A stretch of 64,000 bases of DNA from contig NZ_CBDDGH010000005.1 in the NCBI RefSeq assembly GCF_965227725.1, forward strand, positions 1,054,001 through 1,118,000. The letters run 5' to 3'. Of this stretch, positions 8,949-17,763 are shown piece after piece. This DNA comes from Shimia sp965227725 (lineage in GTDB: Bacteria; Pseudomonadota; Alphaproteobacteria; Rhodobacterales; Rhodobacteraceae). Made by a program: the position numbers and the translations under genes. The notes under the pieces were generated by a model. That model had not been told where the DNA came from. It worked only from the letters and a program-made list of their open reading frames with translations, and did not search any database. How positions within the stretch are numbered: position 1 is the stretch's first letter; every line of letters begins with the position of its first letter.

Positions 8949-9120
8949 CACTTTGATTGTCCTCCTTGATGTTTTGGGTTCGGGCGGAAAGCGTTTTGAC
9001 CTGCGCGGCCAGAGCCACATTTTCCGCCTCCAGCTTTGACAGGGCGCGCGTCTGATAAACGCCCCAGCCCAGTGACGCGGTGAGCGCGCAGAGAGAACCG
9101 ATAAGACCATATTTGAGCAT
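8866..9120 (-). CDS. Rz-like inner-membrane spanin
   Basis: 84 residues, ATG overlapping the endolysin stop (TGATG). One N-terminal membrane anchor (LIGSLCALTASLGWGVY), then a predicted coiled coil (LSKLEAENVALAAQVKTLSA) and a short acidic tail: the layout of an i-spanin. It follows the holin and endolysin in the lysis cassette and overlaps the Rz1 lipoprotein gene in another frame. Confidence 0.8.
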   Translation of the reverse strand: MLKYGLIGSLCALTASLGWGVYQTRALSKLEAENVALAAQVKTLSARTQNIKEDNQSDAEVDAMPDLIDVPDRWLMQPGADTYR

Positions 9121-9785
9121 CAGGCCACCTCCCCCTGCTCGCTCAGCTCCTCGGTCACCATGGCGCGCAGGCGATCACCAACTTCAATGGGATCACCCGG
9201 GCGGTCCATGTCTGGCAGCCAATTAATGTCCCATTTGAAACGCTGGCGAATACCAAGGGTCGGCTGGATCTCGGAATGGGACAGCGTGGAAGCGCGGGAA
9301 ACGGGGATCCAGAATTGCTCGCACAGATCCGCCGTCTCGCGCACCAAGCCATGCACCTGATCCCATGTCAAAGGCGCGCTGCCCGGATCAAACGGACGCT
9401 CCTTTGCACCCGCCATAGCATCAACGGCCAAGCCAATCGCGCCGCTGTTGGCGTTCTTGGTGTGCGATGCCGACTTTCCGGGTGCATAGGCTGCCTGTGC
9501 CTCAATCGGGAACAGACCGTCAGCCGCACTGCCATCCTGCAGGATCAGCCGATTATAGGCACGATGCTCCACTGCAATCACACCATAAGCTCCGGCTGTC
9601 CAATGCCAGTGAATGCGATGTAGCCCAGAGGGATGGAACAGGCCCGTCACGTGATCGACCGCATAGCGCTCCATGGCCTCTCTAAGCGCCGCCTGTGTGC
9701 GCCGCCCATCCAATCCGTCGATAGGGCCCGGATGAAACCCCAGAGCTGCCAGCCGCGCTTGAATGCTTCTGATCGAGAGCTTCAT
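9120..9785 (-). CDS. Endolysin: N-acetylmuramoyl-L-alanine amidase with peptidoglycan-binding repeat
   Basis: 221 residues. The N-terminal about 45 residues resemble a peptidoglycan-binding domain (IQARLAALGFHPGPIDGLDG). The remainder is an amidase with zinc-ligand His candidates in HRIHWHWTAG and STLSHSEIQPTLGIRQRFKW. It cleaves the amide bond between muramic acid and stem peptide. It lies three bases after the holin candidate. No signal peptide is seen, so export through the holin is expected. Confidence 0.88.
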   Translation of the reverse strand: MKLSIRSIQARLAALGFHPGPIDGLDGRRTQAALREAMERYAVDHVTGLFHPSGLHRIHWHWTAGAYGVIAVEHRAYNRLILQDGSAADGLFPIEAQAAYAPGKSASHTKNANSGAIGLAVDAMAGAKERPFDPGSAPLTWDQVHGLVRETADLCEQFWIPVSRASTLSHSEIQPTLGIRQRFKWDINWLPDMDRPGDPIEVGDRLRAMVTEELSEQGEVA

Positions 9786-9787
9786 GG

Positions 9788-10186
9788 TCAGTCTCCTTTG
9801 GGAAATTTACTGTCGATGAACCGGTCTGCGAGTTCTCCCGCGCGCTCATCGCCGCGATCCAAAATCTTGACGATGATGTTGACGATCACACCGGACGCGG
9901 TGCCTGCGATGGTCATTGCGATCTGCGGCGGGAACATCGCGCTGTCATTGCCCGCGCCATAGATGGCTGCGATTGTTGCTGCGATGGCCGCCGTGGCGAT
10001 CACAGACCACAGTTTTCGTGGATCATTTCGGCGGCGCGCAATCAGGCTCGCCACGGCGCACGACAAAAACAGACCACCGAAAAATTGATGCGGTGCAGTG
10101 GAAATCCCCAGGCCGGCGAAAGCCATCGTAAGCCAATCCTTGGCGATTTCATTTGCGGCAGACTTAGCCACGGTCATCGGCATCAT
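9788..10186 (-). CDS. Holin candidate, three membrane segments
   Basis: 132 residues from the ATG pair at 10186/10183, preceded by TAGGGGG; longer upstream extension overlaps the tailspike and has no ribosome site. Three hydrophobic stretches: FFGGLFLSCAVASLIA, LWSVIATAAIAATIAAIYG and IAMTIAGTASGVIVNIIV, followed by a charged C-terminus (DRGDERAGELADRF). Size, topology and position directly before the endolysin fit a class I holin; no specific family is recognised. Confidence 0.72.
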   Translation of the reverse strand: MMPMTVAKSAANEIAKDWLTMAFAGLGISTAPHQFFGGLFLSCAVASLIARRRNDPRKLWSVIATAAIAATIAAIYGAGNDSAMFPPQIAMTIAGTASGVIVNIIVKILDRGDERAGELADRFIDSKFPKGD

Positions 10187-10193
10187 CAGCCCC

Positions 10194-12482
10194 CTATGCG
10201 TTGTTACTTCTGGAAATTTCGACCCACAGTGAAAGTGAGGCGTCGTAGATGAGCTCAATCGCATCAACCACTGTATCGAGCGCAAAATCACCGTTGAGGC
10301 GAAGGTTGCCACCGCCGTCTTTCAACGTCACTGTTCGAGCATTGTCAGCAGCCCTTAGCAGAACGCGCATGCCATCGTGGCCGCCGGTCATCGAGAACAG
10401 ATCATCGGTGGCGGCATTTGCCTCAGTATCAAGCGTATGGTAGCTGCGACTGACGTCGACACTCCCGGCTGAAACCGAAAGCTCCGTGGGCGGCAAAGGG
10501 GTTGGAGCCCCCAGCACAAAGTACTCCCCGTCGATCATTGAAATCTGAAATTCGGAGAATGGTGGGATTTTCTTGGAGCCTTTGACCACGCGGGCAGTGG
10601 ACAAAGTGAGAAGCGCGCGCCCCTCGTTGCGAAGCTTGAAGCTCTTACCCTCAAGGATCGTATTGTTCGGCAACCCCGGCGTTCCAGTGCCCGCCCCATC
10701 AAAGGTATAGCGCTCGATTGGGCTGCTCACACCAATCAGCGGGTTCTGATCTGTGTGTGCCTTGGCTAGGCCCAGCCAATCAGTCTCGACAACACGCTGG
10801 GTATTTGTCCCCAGATTGTAGCTGCCGTTGTAGACGTTGCCTGACAGGTTGATATCGACGGTCTTGAAGGCTTCATTGCCGACATCGATATTGGTGCGCA
10901 GAATATCGACACTGTTCTCACCGGCTTCAAAGATGTTGCCATTAAGCCCAACGACCTGCGGAACACCCGGAGCGCATTCCAGCTCGATCAACGATTGCTT
11001 ATTGCCATTGGCATCGGTGCCAGAGCCATCGCCTTGCCAGAATTTGTTGCCACCGATGATGTATGAGCTGGGATTGCCAAGCTGGATCTTGATGCGTGGC
11101 TCTGTGTCGTCCTCGAAGTAGTTGTCCAAAACCGAAACATTCAGGCCCGCCACAAACTCAAAATAGTGACCATTGAGTGTGCCGCCGTATGGGTGATTGC
11201 CTCGGAACACACCGCCGCTCGGCGTTTCCCAATAGATCGCATTTACTTGGCGACCATTGCCATAGAAGTAGTTGTCGATCACCCATGCATCTGTGTTAGC
11301 GTGCGTGCCTGTTACGGCATAAATCCCATACCGACAGCCGTAGAAATAGCAGTCTCGGATCTTGTTTTCGACTGAATACCCTTGGCCGTTCAGCGCAACG
11401 GCTTTTCCGTGATTGCACTCAAATCGGCACTCCTGCACCATCGACTGATAGCCTGTGTAAGATAGGCAGGCGACCAACGGACCATCGTGATTGTTGCGAA
11501 ACTGAATGTTGCGGAAAGCGTTGCGCCACATTTGCGTTGTGGAGTAAAACAGCGGACCATTGAAATCGCCAAAGAACCCTGCTGACCACTTGCCGCCGCA
11601 TTCCATGCTGACGCGGGATTTCATAGCAACAGGCGCTGTCAGCTGGTACAGACCACGAGGCACCAAGACATATTCATCGTTAGCGCAGGCGTTGATCGCG
11701 GCCTGTGTGGGGGCGGTATCGTCAGCAACACCATCACCCACGGCCCCGAAGGCTTTCAGGTTATATGCCCCAGATCGGAACGGCAGCACCTCGAAAGCCT
11801 GACCCTCCGCGTTTGTGATATGACCTCCCGATGCCACAGCGCGATAGGCAAAGCCCTCCTCAAGCGTGCGAACAATCGTGTCATCGTTGTAGCTGTCATT
11901 TGACACACGAAGCGCATAGAGGTTCAGATAGGTGATCTCAGAAAGTGCTGCCACGCGATCCGCCATCTGCTGCGCACGGTCAGCATTCGCCTGCGCATCC
12001 TCAATGGCATCGGCCGTTGGCCCCACCTGGATACTGTCACCACCTGCCCCAGCAATCAGCAATCGGCCCTCTAACAGCTCCACAGGAATACCCGTGCCGG
12101 CACCAACGCGCGTCAGGCTTCTGGACGCCAGCGCGCCCAGATCTTGCAACGCCATTGCGATGTGATCCAACTGGGTTTCAAGGCCCTTTTCCCGATTGCC
12201 CTGCAATCCAACCCAGCCCTGCTCCACAGCAGTGCGGCGCACTATAAACAGATCCCGGCCGTCATGTTCCGCAGCCGCGGCAACCGTCAATGTCAGATCC
12301 CCGGTGGTGGTGCTTTGTTCCGGCGAAATATTCCAATCTTCATTCCCCAGAATGAAGAAGGTGCCGGCCTCAAATGCGGTCACAACAAACTCAGCGCTGC
12401 GGCGGTAAGGATGACCAATCTCATAAGGGCCAATGCCCGCCACGGTGAACGCATCAAGTGGCGTAAAAGGTTCGATTGTCAT
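10194..12482 (-). CDS. Tailspike/tail fibre with T7-like head domain and pectate-lyase fold
   Basis: 762 residues. The first about 150 residues resemble the phage T7 tail-fibre attachment domain: repeated short beta segments, WVGLQGNREKGLETQLDHI, then a coiled coil (ADAIEDAQANADRAQQMADR). From about residue 244, AYNLKAFGAVGDGVADDTAP opens a pectate-lyase-3/GH28-like right-handed beta helix, seen as many regularly spaced Asn/Gly ladder turns (NYFYGNG, NYFEDDT). The C-terminal 150 residues are a separate beta domain. Probable receptor-binding polysaccharide depolymerase. ATGA overlap with the upstream internal protein gene. Confidence 0.85.
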   Translation of the reverse strand: MTIEPFTPLDAFTVAGIGPYEIGHPYRRSAEFVVTAFEAGTFFILGNEDWNISPEQSTTTGDLTLTVAAAAEHDGRDLFIVRRTAVEQGWVGLQGNREKGLETQLDHIAMALQDLGALASRSLTRVGAGTGIPVELLEGRLLIAGAGGDSIQVGPTADAIEDAQANADRAQQMADRVAALSEITYLNLYALRVSNDSYNDDTIVRTLEEGFAYRAVASGGHITNAEGQAFEVLPFRSGAYNLKAFGAVGDGVADDTAPTQAAINACANDEYVLVPRGLYQLTAPVAMKSRVSMECGGKWSAGFFGDFNGPLFYSTTQMWRNAFRNIQFRNNHDGPLVACLSYTGYQSMVQECRFECNHGKAVALNGQGYSVENKIRDCYFYGCRYGIYAVTGTHANTDAWVIDNYFYGNGRQVNAIYWETPSGGVFRGNHPYGGTLNGHYFEFVAGLNVSVLDNYFEDDTEPRIKIQLGNPSSYIIGGNKFWQGDGSGTDANGNKQSLIELECAPGVPQVVGLNGNIFEAGENSVDILRTNIDVGNEAFKTVDINLSGNVYNGSYNLGTNTQRVVETDWLGLAKAHTDQNPLIGVSSPIERYTFDGAGTGTPGLPNNTILEGKSFKLRNEGRALLTLSTARVVKGSKKIPPFSEFQISMIDGEYFVLGAPTPLPPTELSVSAGSVDVSRSYHTLDTEANAATDDLFSMTGGHDGMRVLLRAADNARTVTLKDGGGNLRLNGDFALDTVVDAIELIYDASLSLWVEISRSNNA

Positions 12483-14971
12483 TGATTGCCTCCGAAGACA
12501 TTCGTCAAATCAGGAGCACGATGAGGCGTCGTGTCTCCCTTCTTCCACCAGGCAGATGTTCCATAGTCTTTTTCGCGCTTGCGCATCTGACGCCGCCACT
12601 GGGCTTCAGCCTCGGGATCGAGGAAACGCTGCAGCTGATCGGCTATCATGCGGTCGAAAGCCACGCGCGTGGGCCAAAAGCTTGAGGCCACTGGCGTGTT
12701 GTAACGGGCGAAATTCGCGATATCGCGGCCAAGATAAGTTTTTTCGCCATTAACAGCGCGAGCAGCGTTCGAAAATGCAATCTTGGCCACATCAGATCCC
12801 AGCCCAACAACCGGTCCCGCAAGTGTTTCTGCCCACCCGCCACCGGCGCGGCTAGTTTCAGAGGAAATGAAATCGCCAAAAATGCCTAAACCGCCGCCCT
12901 GAAATCCAGCGGCAGCCCAGAATTTTTTATCCGTCATGGGGCGTGGATCATTGCCTTTGGCGATCTCCTTAAGCTGGATCGCAACCGCCCCAGTTAACGT
13001 GAGCCCAGCGATGATCGAAGCACCATATTTCATCTTTGCCATGACCGCTGGCTGATCGTTGAAACGGCGGATCTGCCCCAAGGTCATGGACATGGCAAAA
13101 CTCTTGTACATAGAGCCAGATCGCAGAAGTTCCCCAAAGATCGTTCCCGCTTCAGAGTTTCCAATCAAACGCGCTCGGCCCTCTATCGATGCGCTAGGGA
13201 TCGCCAACTCGATCTGCTCTTCGATCAGCATTTGCAAACGCATGGACAGCCCTTCGGCCTCTGTGCGTTGCAGCACCGTTTGATGCTCCAGCCAATGGAA
13301 AGGCGAAATGAAATTTGCGCCATTTTTGGCGCGAAACTGCGTGGAGGGATCGCGCAGAAGATCCCAATCCTGTGCGGTGATGCCCCGCGCCTCAAACATC
13401 TGGCGCAGCGGCGCATCGATCTGATCAAAGGCGCGCGGCGCGTTTTCTGCCAGGAACCCGGCAAATTCCATTTGGAACGCCAGGCGGTTCATATCTGTCC
13501 AATAGCTCAAGCCAGAGGCGCGCATAGTGAAGCCAGACAGACGTTCGGTAAACTCGCCCGCGATCACGTCGCCGGTAAAGCGCGCCGCCGTGCTCCCCGC
13601 ATCGGCCAACGTGTCAGCGACATAGCCCATGCGCGCGGCGGTTTCGCGCGTTGCCTGGCTGGTCATCAACCGCATCGACTGGCTTAGAACATTGGTAGGG
13701 TTCAGCCCGATTGCCTTGCTAGCCACAGAAATCGTGGCAATATCCGTCACCGATGAGAGCGCCGCAGATCCAAGCTGTATCGACGTCAGCACCTTCCGAG
13801 TGCTGGAAAAGAACCGCGCCCAACCTTCGTGATAGGCTTGATTGGCAGATCCATCCACATGCGCCAGCATGGTTTTGGCAAGCTTTCCGCCCCGATCGAC
13901 CCGATCGATCAGCTTTTGATCCCCTGACAGCGCCGCTTTCTTCTGTGCCACCTGTGTCGCGTATTCCAGCCCCATACGCGGGTTTGGCCCCAACACACGC
14001 ATTTGGGCAATTTCGCGGGCGCGGGCATGTAGGCCACCGATCATAGCCGAAAACGGATCAGCAGTGCCATAGGCCTTGTTGTACTCAAGCCAGGCCGATC
14101 CATCGCGGAAATGCAAAACGCGGGCCTCTGCGTGGCGGTTGTACATGGCCCGGCCGCCAATCGACATTGAAGGATCGCGATCGTCCCAGCCCTTGGTGAC
14201 AATGCCGTCATAGACATCCTTCAGGAACCGCTGCGCCGCCTCTGGATCGGGCTGCGCCCCTTTGGCCGCAAACGGTTTTCCGGTGGTCAGATCCACCATG
14301 CGATGCCAATCCAGATTGAGCGCAATGTCCTGCGCCCATCTTTCAAATCCGGTGCGGCGCAGCTGCGCGGCATCATGAGAGTGTGCAACGCCAAAATCCG
14401 CCAGCTCGCCAATATCGCCACCGTGCGCATTGAACATCTGACGCATGCGGCGCTGTTGGTGGCGCACAGCCTCTGCCATGGCTTTGGCCTTGGCGTTGCC
14501 GGTGTCCTCAAGATGCAGCTCGCGAATGATGTCCATCAACATCACCGAATTGCGGCTGTTGCCAAAAACATTCCGGCCGGTTTCGCGCAGAACCTCATTC
14601 AGACCGGAATTGACGGACTTGATCAACGCGGCTGACAAGGCCTGAATGCCCTCGCCTTCAAAACCGCTCCCTTCGGAGTGCTCCACCAGATTGCGCAGGG
14701 CGATGGCCGGATCATCGGCTTTGTCAACGAGATGCTTCAGGCGCACCATGGTCTGAAGCTGTGACAGAACTTTATGCTGACGCGACAGCTGCTGAGCACG
14801 AGACGCCTCTTTCAGGTGCTCTGCAGCTGTCGCTTCAGCTTGGTGTCGCGGCATTGCCTGGTTATACCGCTCCACCAGCTGACTGAATTGAGATTGAATT
14901 TCCTGGCCACGCGTCGTGTCGAGCTCTTTGGCGTCGATCGCGCGCTGAATGCAGTCATGCAGATTGGCCAT
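12479..14971 (-). CDS. Large internal virion (ejection) protein, 830 residues
   Basis: Start MANLHDCIQRAIDAKEL at 14971 overlaps the upstream TAA. Long helical protein rich in Ala, Gln and Arg (SRAQQLSRQHKVLSQLQTM), with a hydrophobic segment late in the chain (GASIIAGLTLTGAVAIQL). Position and size match the large core/ejection proteins of podoviruses that lack a tape measure, comparable in role to T7 gp16, although I see no lysozyme motif in this one. Assignment rests mainly on gene order. Confidence 0.7.
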   Translation of the reverse strand: MANLHDCIQRAIDAKELDTTRGQEIQSQFSQLVERYNQAMPRHQAEATAAEHLKEASRAQQLSRQHKVLSQLQTMVRLKHLVDKADDPAIALRNLVEHSEGSGFEGEGIQALSAALIKSVNSGLNEVLRETGRNVFGNSRNSVMLMDIIRELHLEDTGNAKAKAMAEAVRHQQRRMRQMFNAHGGDIGELADFGVAHSHDAAQLRRTGFERWAQDIALNLDWHRMVDLTTGKPFAAKGAQPDPEAAQRFLKDVYDGIVTKGWDDRDPSMSIGGRAMYNRHAEARVLHFRDGSAWLEYNKAYGTADPFSAMIGGLHARAREIAQMRVLGPNPRMGLEYATQVAQKKAALSGDQKLIDRVDRGGKLAKTMLAHVDGSANQAYHEGWARFFSSTRKVLTSIQLGSAALSSVTDIATISVASKAIGLNPTNVLSQSMRLMTSQATRETAARMGYVADTLADAGSTAARFTGDVIAGEFTERLSGFTMRASGLSYWTDMNRLAFQMEFAGFLAENAPRAFDQIDAPLRQMFEARGITAQDWDLLRDPSTQFRAKNGANFISPFHWLEHQTVLQRTEAEGLSMRLQMLIEEQIELAIPSASIEGRARLIGNSEAGTIFGELLRSGSMYKSFAMSMTLGQIRRFNDQPAVMAKMKYGASIIAGLTLTGAVAIQLKEIAKGNDPRPMTDKKFWAAAGFQGGGLGIFGDFISSETSRAGGGWAETLAGPVVGLGSDVAKIAFSNAARAVNGEKTYLGRDIANFARYNTPVASSFWPTRVAFDRMIADQLQRFLDPEAEAQWRRQMRKREKDYGTSAWWKKGDTTPHRAPDLTNVFGGNQ

Positions 14972-17763
14972 TATGCCCGCCCTCCCAAAGTACAAGCATC
15001 GACGACGGCTGTGGCCGTTTCATCATCCGCCAGATCATCCAGAAAATCCTTGATGCGCATCTCTGTGCCGTCATCGCCTGTCACGGTCAGATCCAGATCC
15101 TCGGTGTCAAACAGATCTGTCAGCGCAGATTGTGCCGGCGCAGGAGCTCCGTCATCAAAGGCATCATCTGGCAGCGCGCGCCCGTCGATCTGAGGCACCG
15201 TCGCCGCCGGCGCTGAAACGGTTCCCGCCTCAAGAGCGCCAAATGTCTTTGGATCGATCGCTTTCAACACATCGACGGGGCCAGGTGCATCCCCCAGCAC
15301 ATCGTTGCTCTTGCCAGCCTTGCGGGCCTCTTCGGCATAGTCGCGCAGAAAGGCCGTGATCTTGCGCGCAGAGATCTGGCGGCCGTTCACAAAGAACTTG
15401 TTCACCAGGGCCTTGGTGATGGGATCAACCACATCGCCAAACAGCGAAACCTCATCAAGCATTTCTGCAAGTACCGTCGCGGCCGTACCGCCCTCACGCG
15501 CCGCCAGATCGCGAGCCGTGGTGATCAGGCGCACCGCGCCCAGGATCTCATCCACAATGTCCATTTCCGGACGAATGTTGCCGGCATCGATCTCAGCACG
15601 CAGCAAGGCGATTTCCGGTGCGGCATCAGCCAGAGCATCCATGAGGCTGCGCAGCTCGCCTGCCTCAGTTTCCACATAGCGCGCAAGAATGTCTGGCGCA
15701 TCATAGGCACGGGCAAAAAGCGCATCCTTCAGCTGGCGCACACCATCGGTTGACAGTGCGCCTTCGGTATCAATGAACGCATTGCGCTCTGAACGCGGAA
15801 ACGCGCCAGAAAAACCGCGCGCAAAATCCCGGTTTTCCGCGGAGCTCAGTTTGTGACCAGGGCGATACTTTGACAGAAGCTCCGAGGACAACGCCCGCTG
15901 ACCAACAAGTGCGCGCTCGGACGCATTCATACGTGCCACGCCGCTGTCTTGCGCATCTACCACCAGCTGTCGCCGCGCGTCGGCATCGAGATCCGTTTTG
16001 CGACGTGCGATCAAAACAGGACGCTGGATCGCCTCAGACGGCTCAGAGCCGGTCAGTAGGGCAATTTGGCGACGGTAGGCCTCCGCGCGATCCGGATGGC
16101 GCTCATAGGCGCGCTCAATGGCTCTGACGCGACCATTGCCACTTTCAATGATGTTATCAGGGCCAACAAGCGGCGCACCACGGTCTGCAGTGGGGCTATT
16201 CACCAGAAGCGCCGGATCGAGACGCGCAGCGGTATCGGCCACCCAGGCATCCGATGCCGTCCGCCCGCGATCACGTGGCTGCAGGTCTCCGCTTGCCTGC
16301 TGCAACTGATCAAGGTCGACAACCTGGTATTCAACATCAACCCGAAAATCTTCTCCGGCAACAACTTGCCCCGTGCCCGTGTAGCCCCGTGACGTATATC
16401 CCGCATAATTGGTGCCGCCGTCATAATCTGCGGAAACCGCCCCGCTCCACTTAGGAACATCCCCGCCCTGGTACTGCTCAAAGATCGATCGCGCATGGCC
16501 GATCCGACGAGACAAATGCGGCACGCCCGGGCGCTCAAAATGTTGAGACACCAGGCGTGCCGCCTCTTCAGCGGTGGTGGCTTGCTGAATGCGGGCCCAT
16601 GCGCCGGCCTCTGAGGTGTCCAGCTCATGAAACAGAAAATCGATCTGGGTATCGAGATCACCGATATCTTTGCCTGCCTTGCGGGCAAACTCGATGTAGG
16701 CGCGCCGACGCGGGCCATTCCACTGCGCAATCCCAAAGGCATTGCCGTTGTCACCCACTGCGCGCGGATTGAGGCCCACTCCGGCCTCAACCATGAAATT
16801 GGCCACAAAACCTGTCGCCTCGATCGGCGTCATACCGCGGGAAAGAAGCTGGCCAAAAACATAGCCCATGCGGTTGTTGCCGGGGGAAGCGTTGCCAGAT
16901 GACGAAAAATCGAAGTCCTGCATACGCAGCGGTCCGCGCGGTCCGGTGTTTTCACCGCCCGTCGCGCCATTGGTCGCCCCGTTCATACGCTGATATTCTG
17001 CGTCGACATCTGCACCAAAATCGGCAGCGGCGGCACCCTCTGTCTGATTTTCCTGCGTGGCAGCTCGGCGCGATTTTCCATAAGACAGCAGGCGCGGAAC
17101 ACCGGCAACAACAGTGGTGACGGCACCACCGAAAGCCGCGCCCGTAGCCAGACGTGCCAGCACATTCGGATCTTCCAAATCCAGATCTTCAGCAACTTCA
17201 AATTCGCGGGGCAAAATGGCCGCTTCCCCCGCCGCGCCCAACACTGCCTCAGACAAAATGATGCGCCCCAAAGAACTGGCACCACCGCCCAACGGCATCA
17301 TCAATAGGCTGGTTGGATCGGTCATGGCGCGCGCGCCCTGCCCCACAAAACCCGAGATGCCGGAGCCATCAATTTCCAGGACGTGCTCCGCCTCATCGAG
17401 CGTGGCCTTGCGTCGACGATCGATCTCCAGCTGGAATTCTTCGGGTGTGTTCGGAAAGTCTTCAAAATCCGGGCTGCCAGCCGCGCGCAGCTTCGCAACC
17501 TCAGAAATGATCAGATCATTCAAACCATCCGGCTGATCGGCATGCGCCCCGCGAAACTTCATAGCGCGCGCCATGCTCTCTTCGGGCAAACGATTGATCA
17601 ACTCCATTTGATAGTCATCGCGCACACGGCTTTCATAAAACCATGCATCGGTGCGCACCGTCTCGGCCGTCCAGGCGGCACCAAGCGTTTCACCTATTCC
17701 CGGGCTGTCGGTGTAGACCTCAACGCCATCAGGGTTTTCTGGGACTTCGCGCAACACGTTCAT
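14971..17763 (-). CDS. Internal virion protein with tail-lysozyme and DdrB-like ParB domains
   Basis: 930 residues. Residues about 300-420 match the phage tail lysozyme type (FGQLLSRGMTPIEATGFVAN, AFGIAQWNGPRRRAYIEFA, FLFHELD), expected to open peptidoglycan at DNA entry. Residues about 500-620 match the DdrB-like ParB module (LQPRDRGRTASDAWVADTAA, then VGPDNIIESGNGRVRAIERA). An N-terminal membrane-like stretch lies near residues 150-175. The C-terminus is acidic (DLFDTEDLDLTVTGDDGTEM). This combination in one ejected protein means both a cell-wall hydrolase and a possible nucleotide/DNA-processing domain travel in the virion. Coupled by ATGA to the upstream gene. Confidence 0.78.
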   Translation of the reverse strand: MNVLREVPENPDGVEVYTDSPGIGETLGAAWTAETVRTDAWFYESRVRDDYQMELINRLPEESMARAMKFRGAHADQPDGLNDLIISEVAKLRAAGSPDFEDFPNTPEEFQLEIDRRRKATLDEAEHVLEIDGSGISGFVGQGARAMTDPTSLLMMPLGGGASSLGRIILSEAVLGAAGEAAILPREFEVAEDLDLEDPNVLARLATGAAFGGAVTTVVAGVPRLLSYGKSRRAATQENQTEGAAAADFGADVDAEYQRMNGATNGATGGENTGPRGPLRMQDFDFSSSGNASPGNNRMGYVFGQLLSRGMTPIEATGFVANFMVEAGVGLNPRAVGDNGNAFGIAQWNGPRRRAYIEFARKAGKDIGDLDTQIDFLFHELDTSEAGAWARIQQATTAEEAARLVSQHFERPGVPHLSRRIGHARSIFEQYQGGDVPKWSGAVSADYDGGTNYAGYTSRGYTGTGQVVAGEDFRVDVEYQVVDLDQLQQASGDLQPRDRGRTASDAWVADTAARLDPALLVNSPTADRGAPLVGPDNIIESGNGRVRAIERAYERHPDRAEAYRRQIALLTGSEPSEAIQRPVLIARRKTDLDADARRQLVVDAQDSGVARMNASERALVGQRALSSELLSKYRPGHKLSSAENRDFARGFSGAFPRSERNAFIDTEGALSTDGVRQLKDALFARAYDAPDILARYVETEAGELRSLMDALADAAPEIALLRAEIDAGNIRPEMDIVDEILGAVRLITTARDLAAREGGTAATVLAEMLDEVSLFGDVVDPITKALVNKFFVNGRQISARKITAFLRDYAEEARKAGKSNDVLGDAPGPVDVLKAIDPKTFGALEAGTVSAPAATVPQIDGRALPDDAFDDGAPAPAQSALTDLFDTEDLDLTVTGDDGTEMRIKDFLDDLADDETATAVVDACTLGGRA

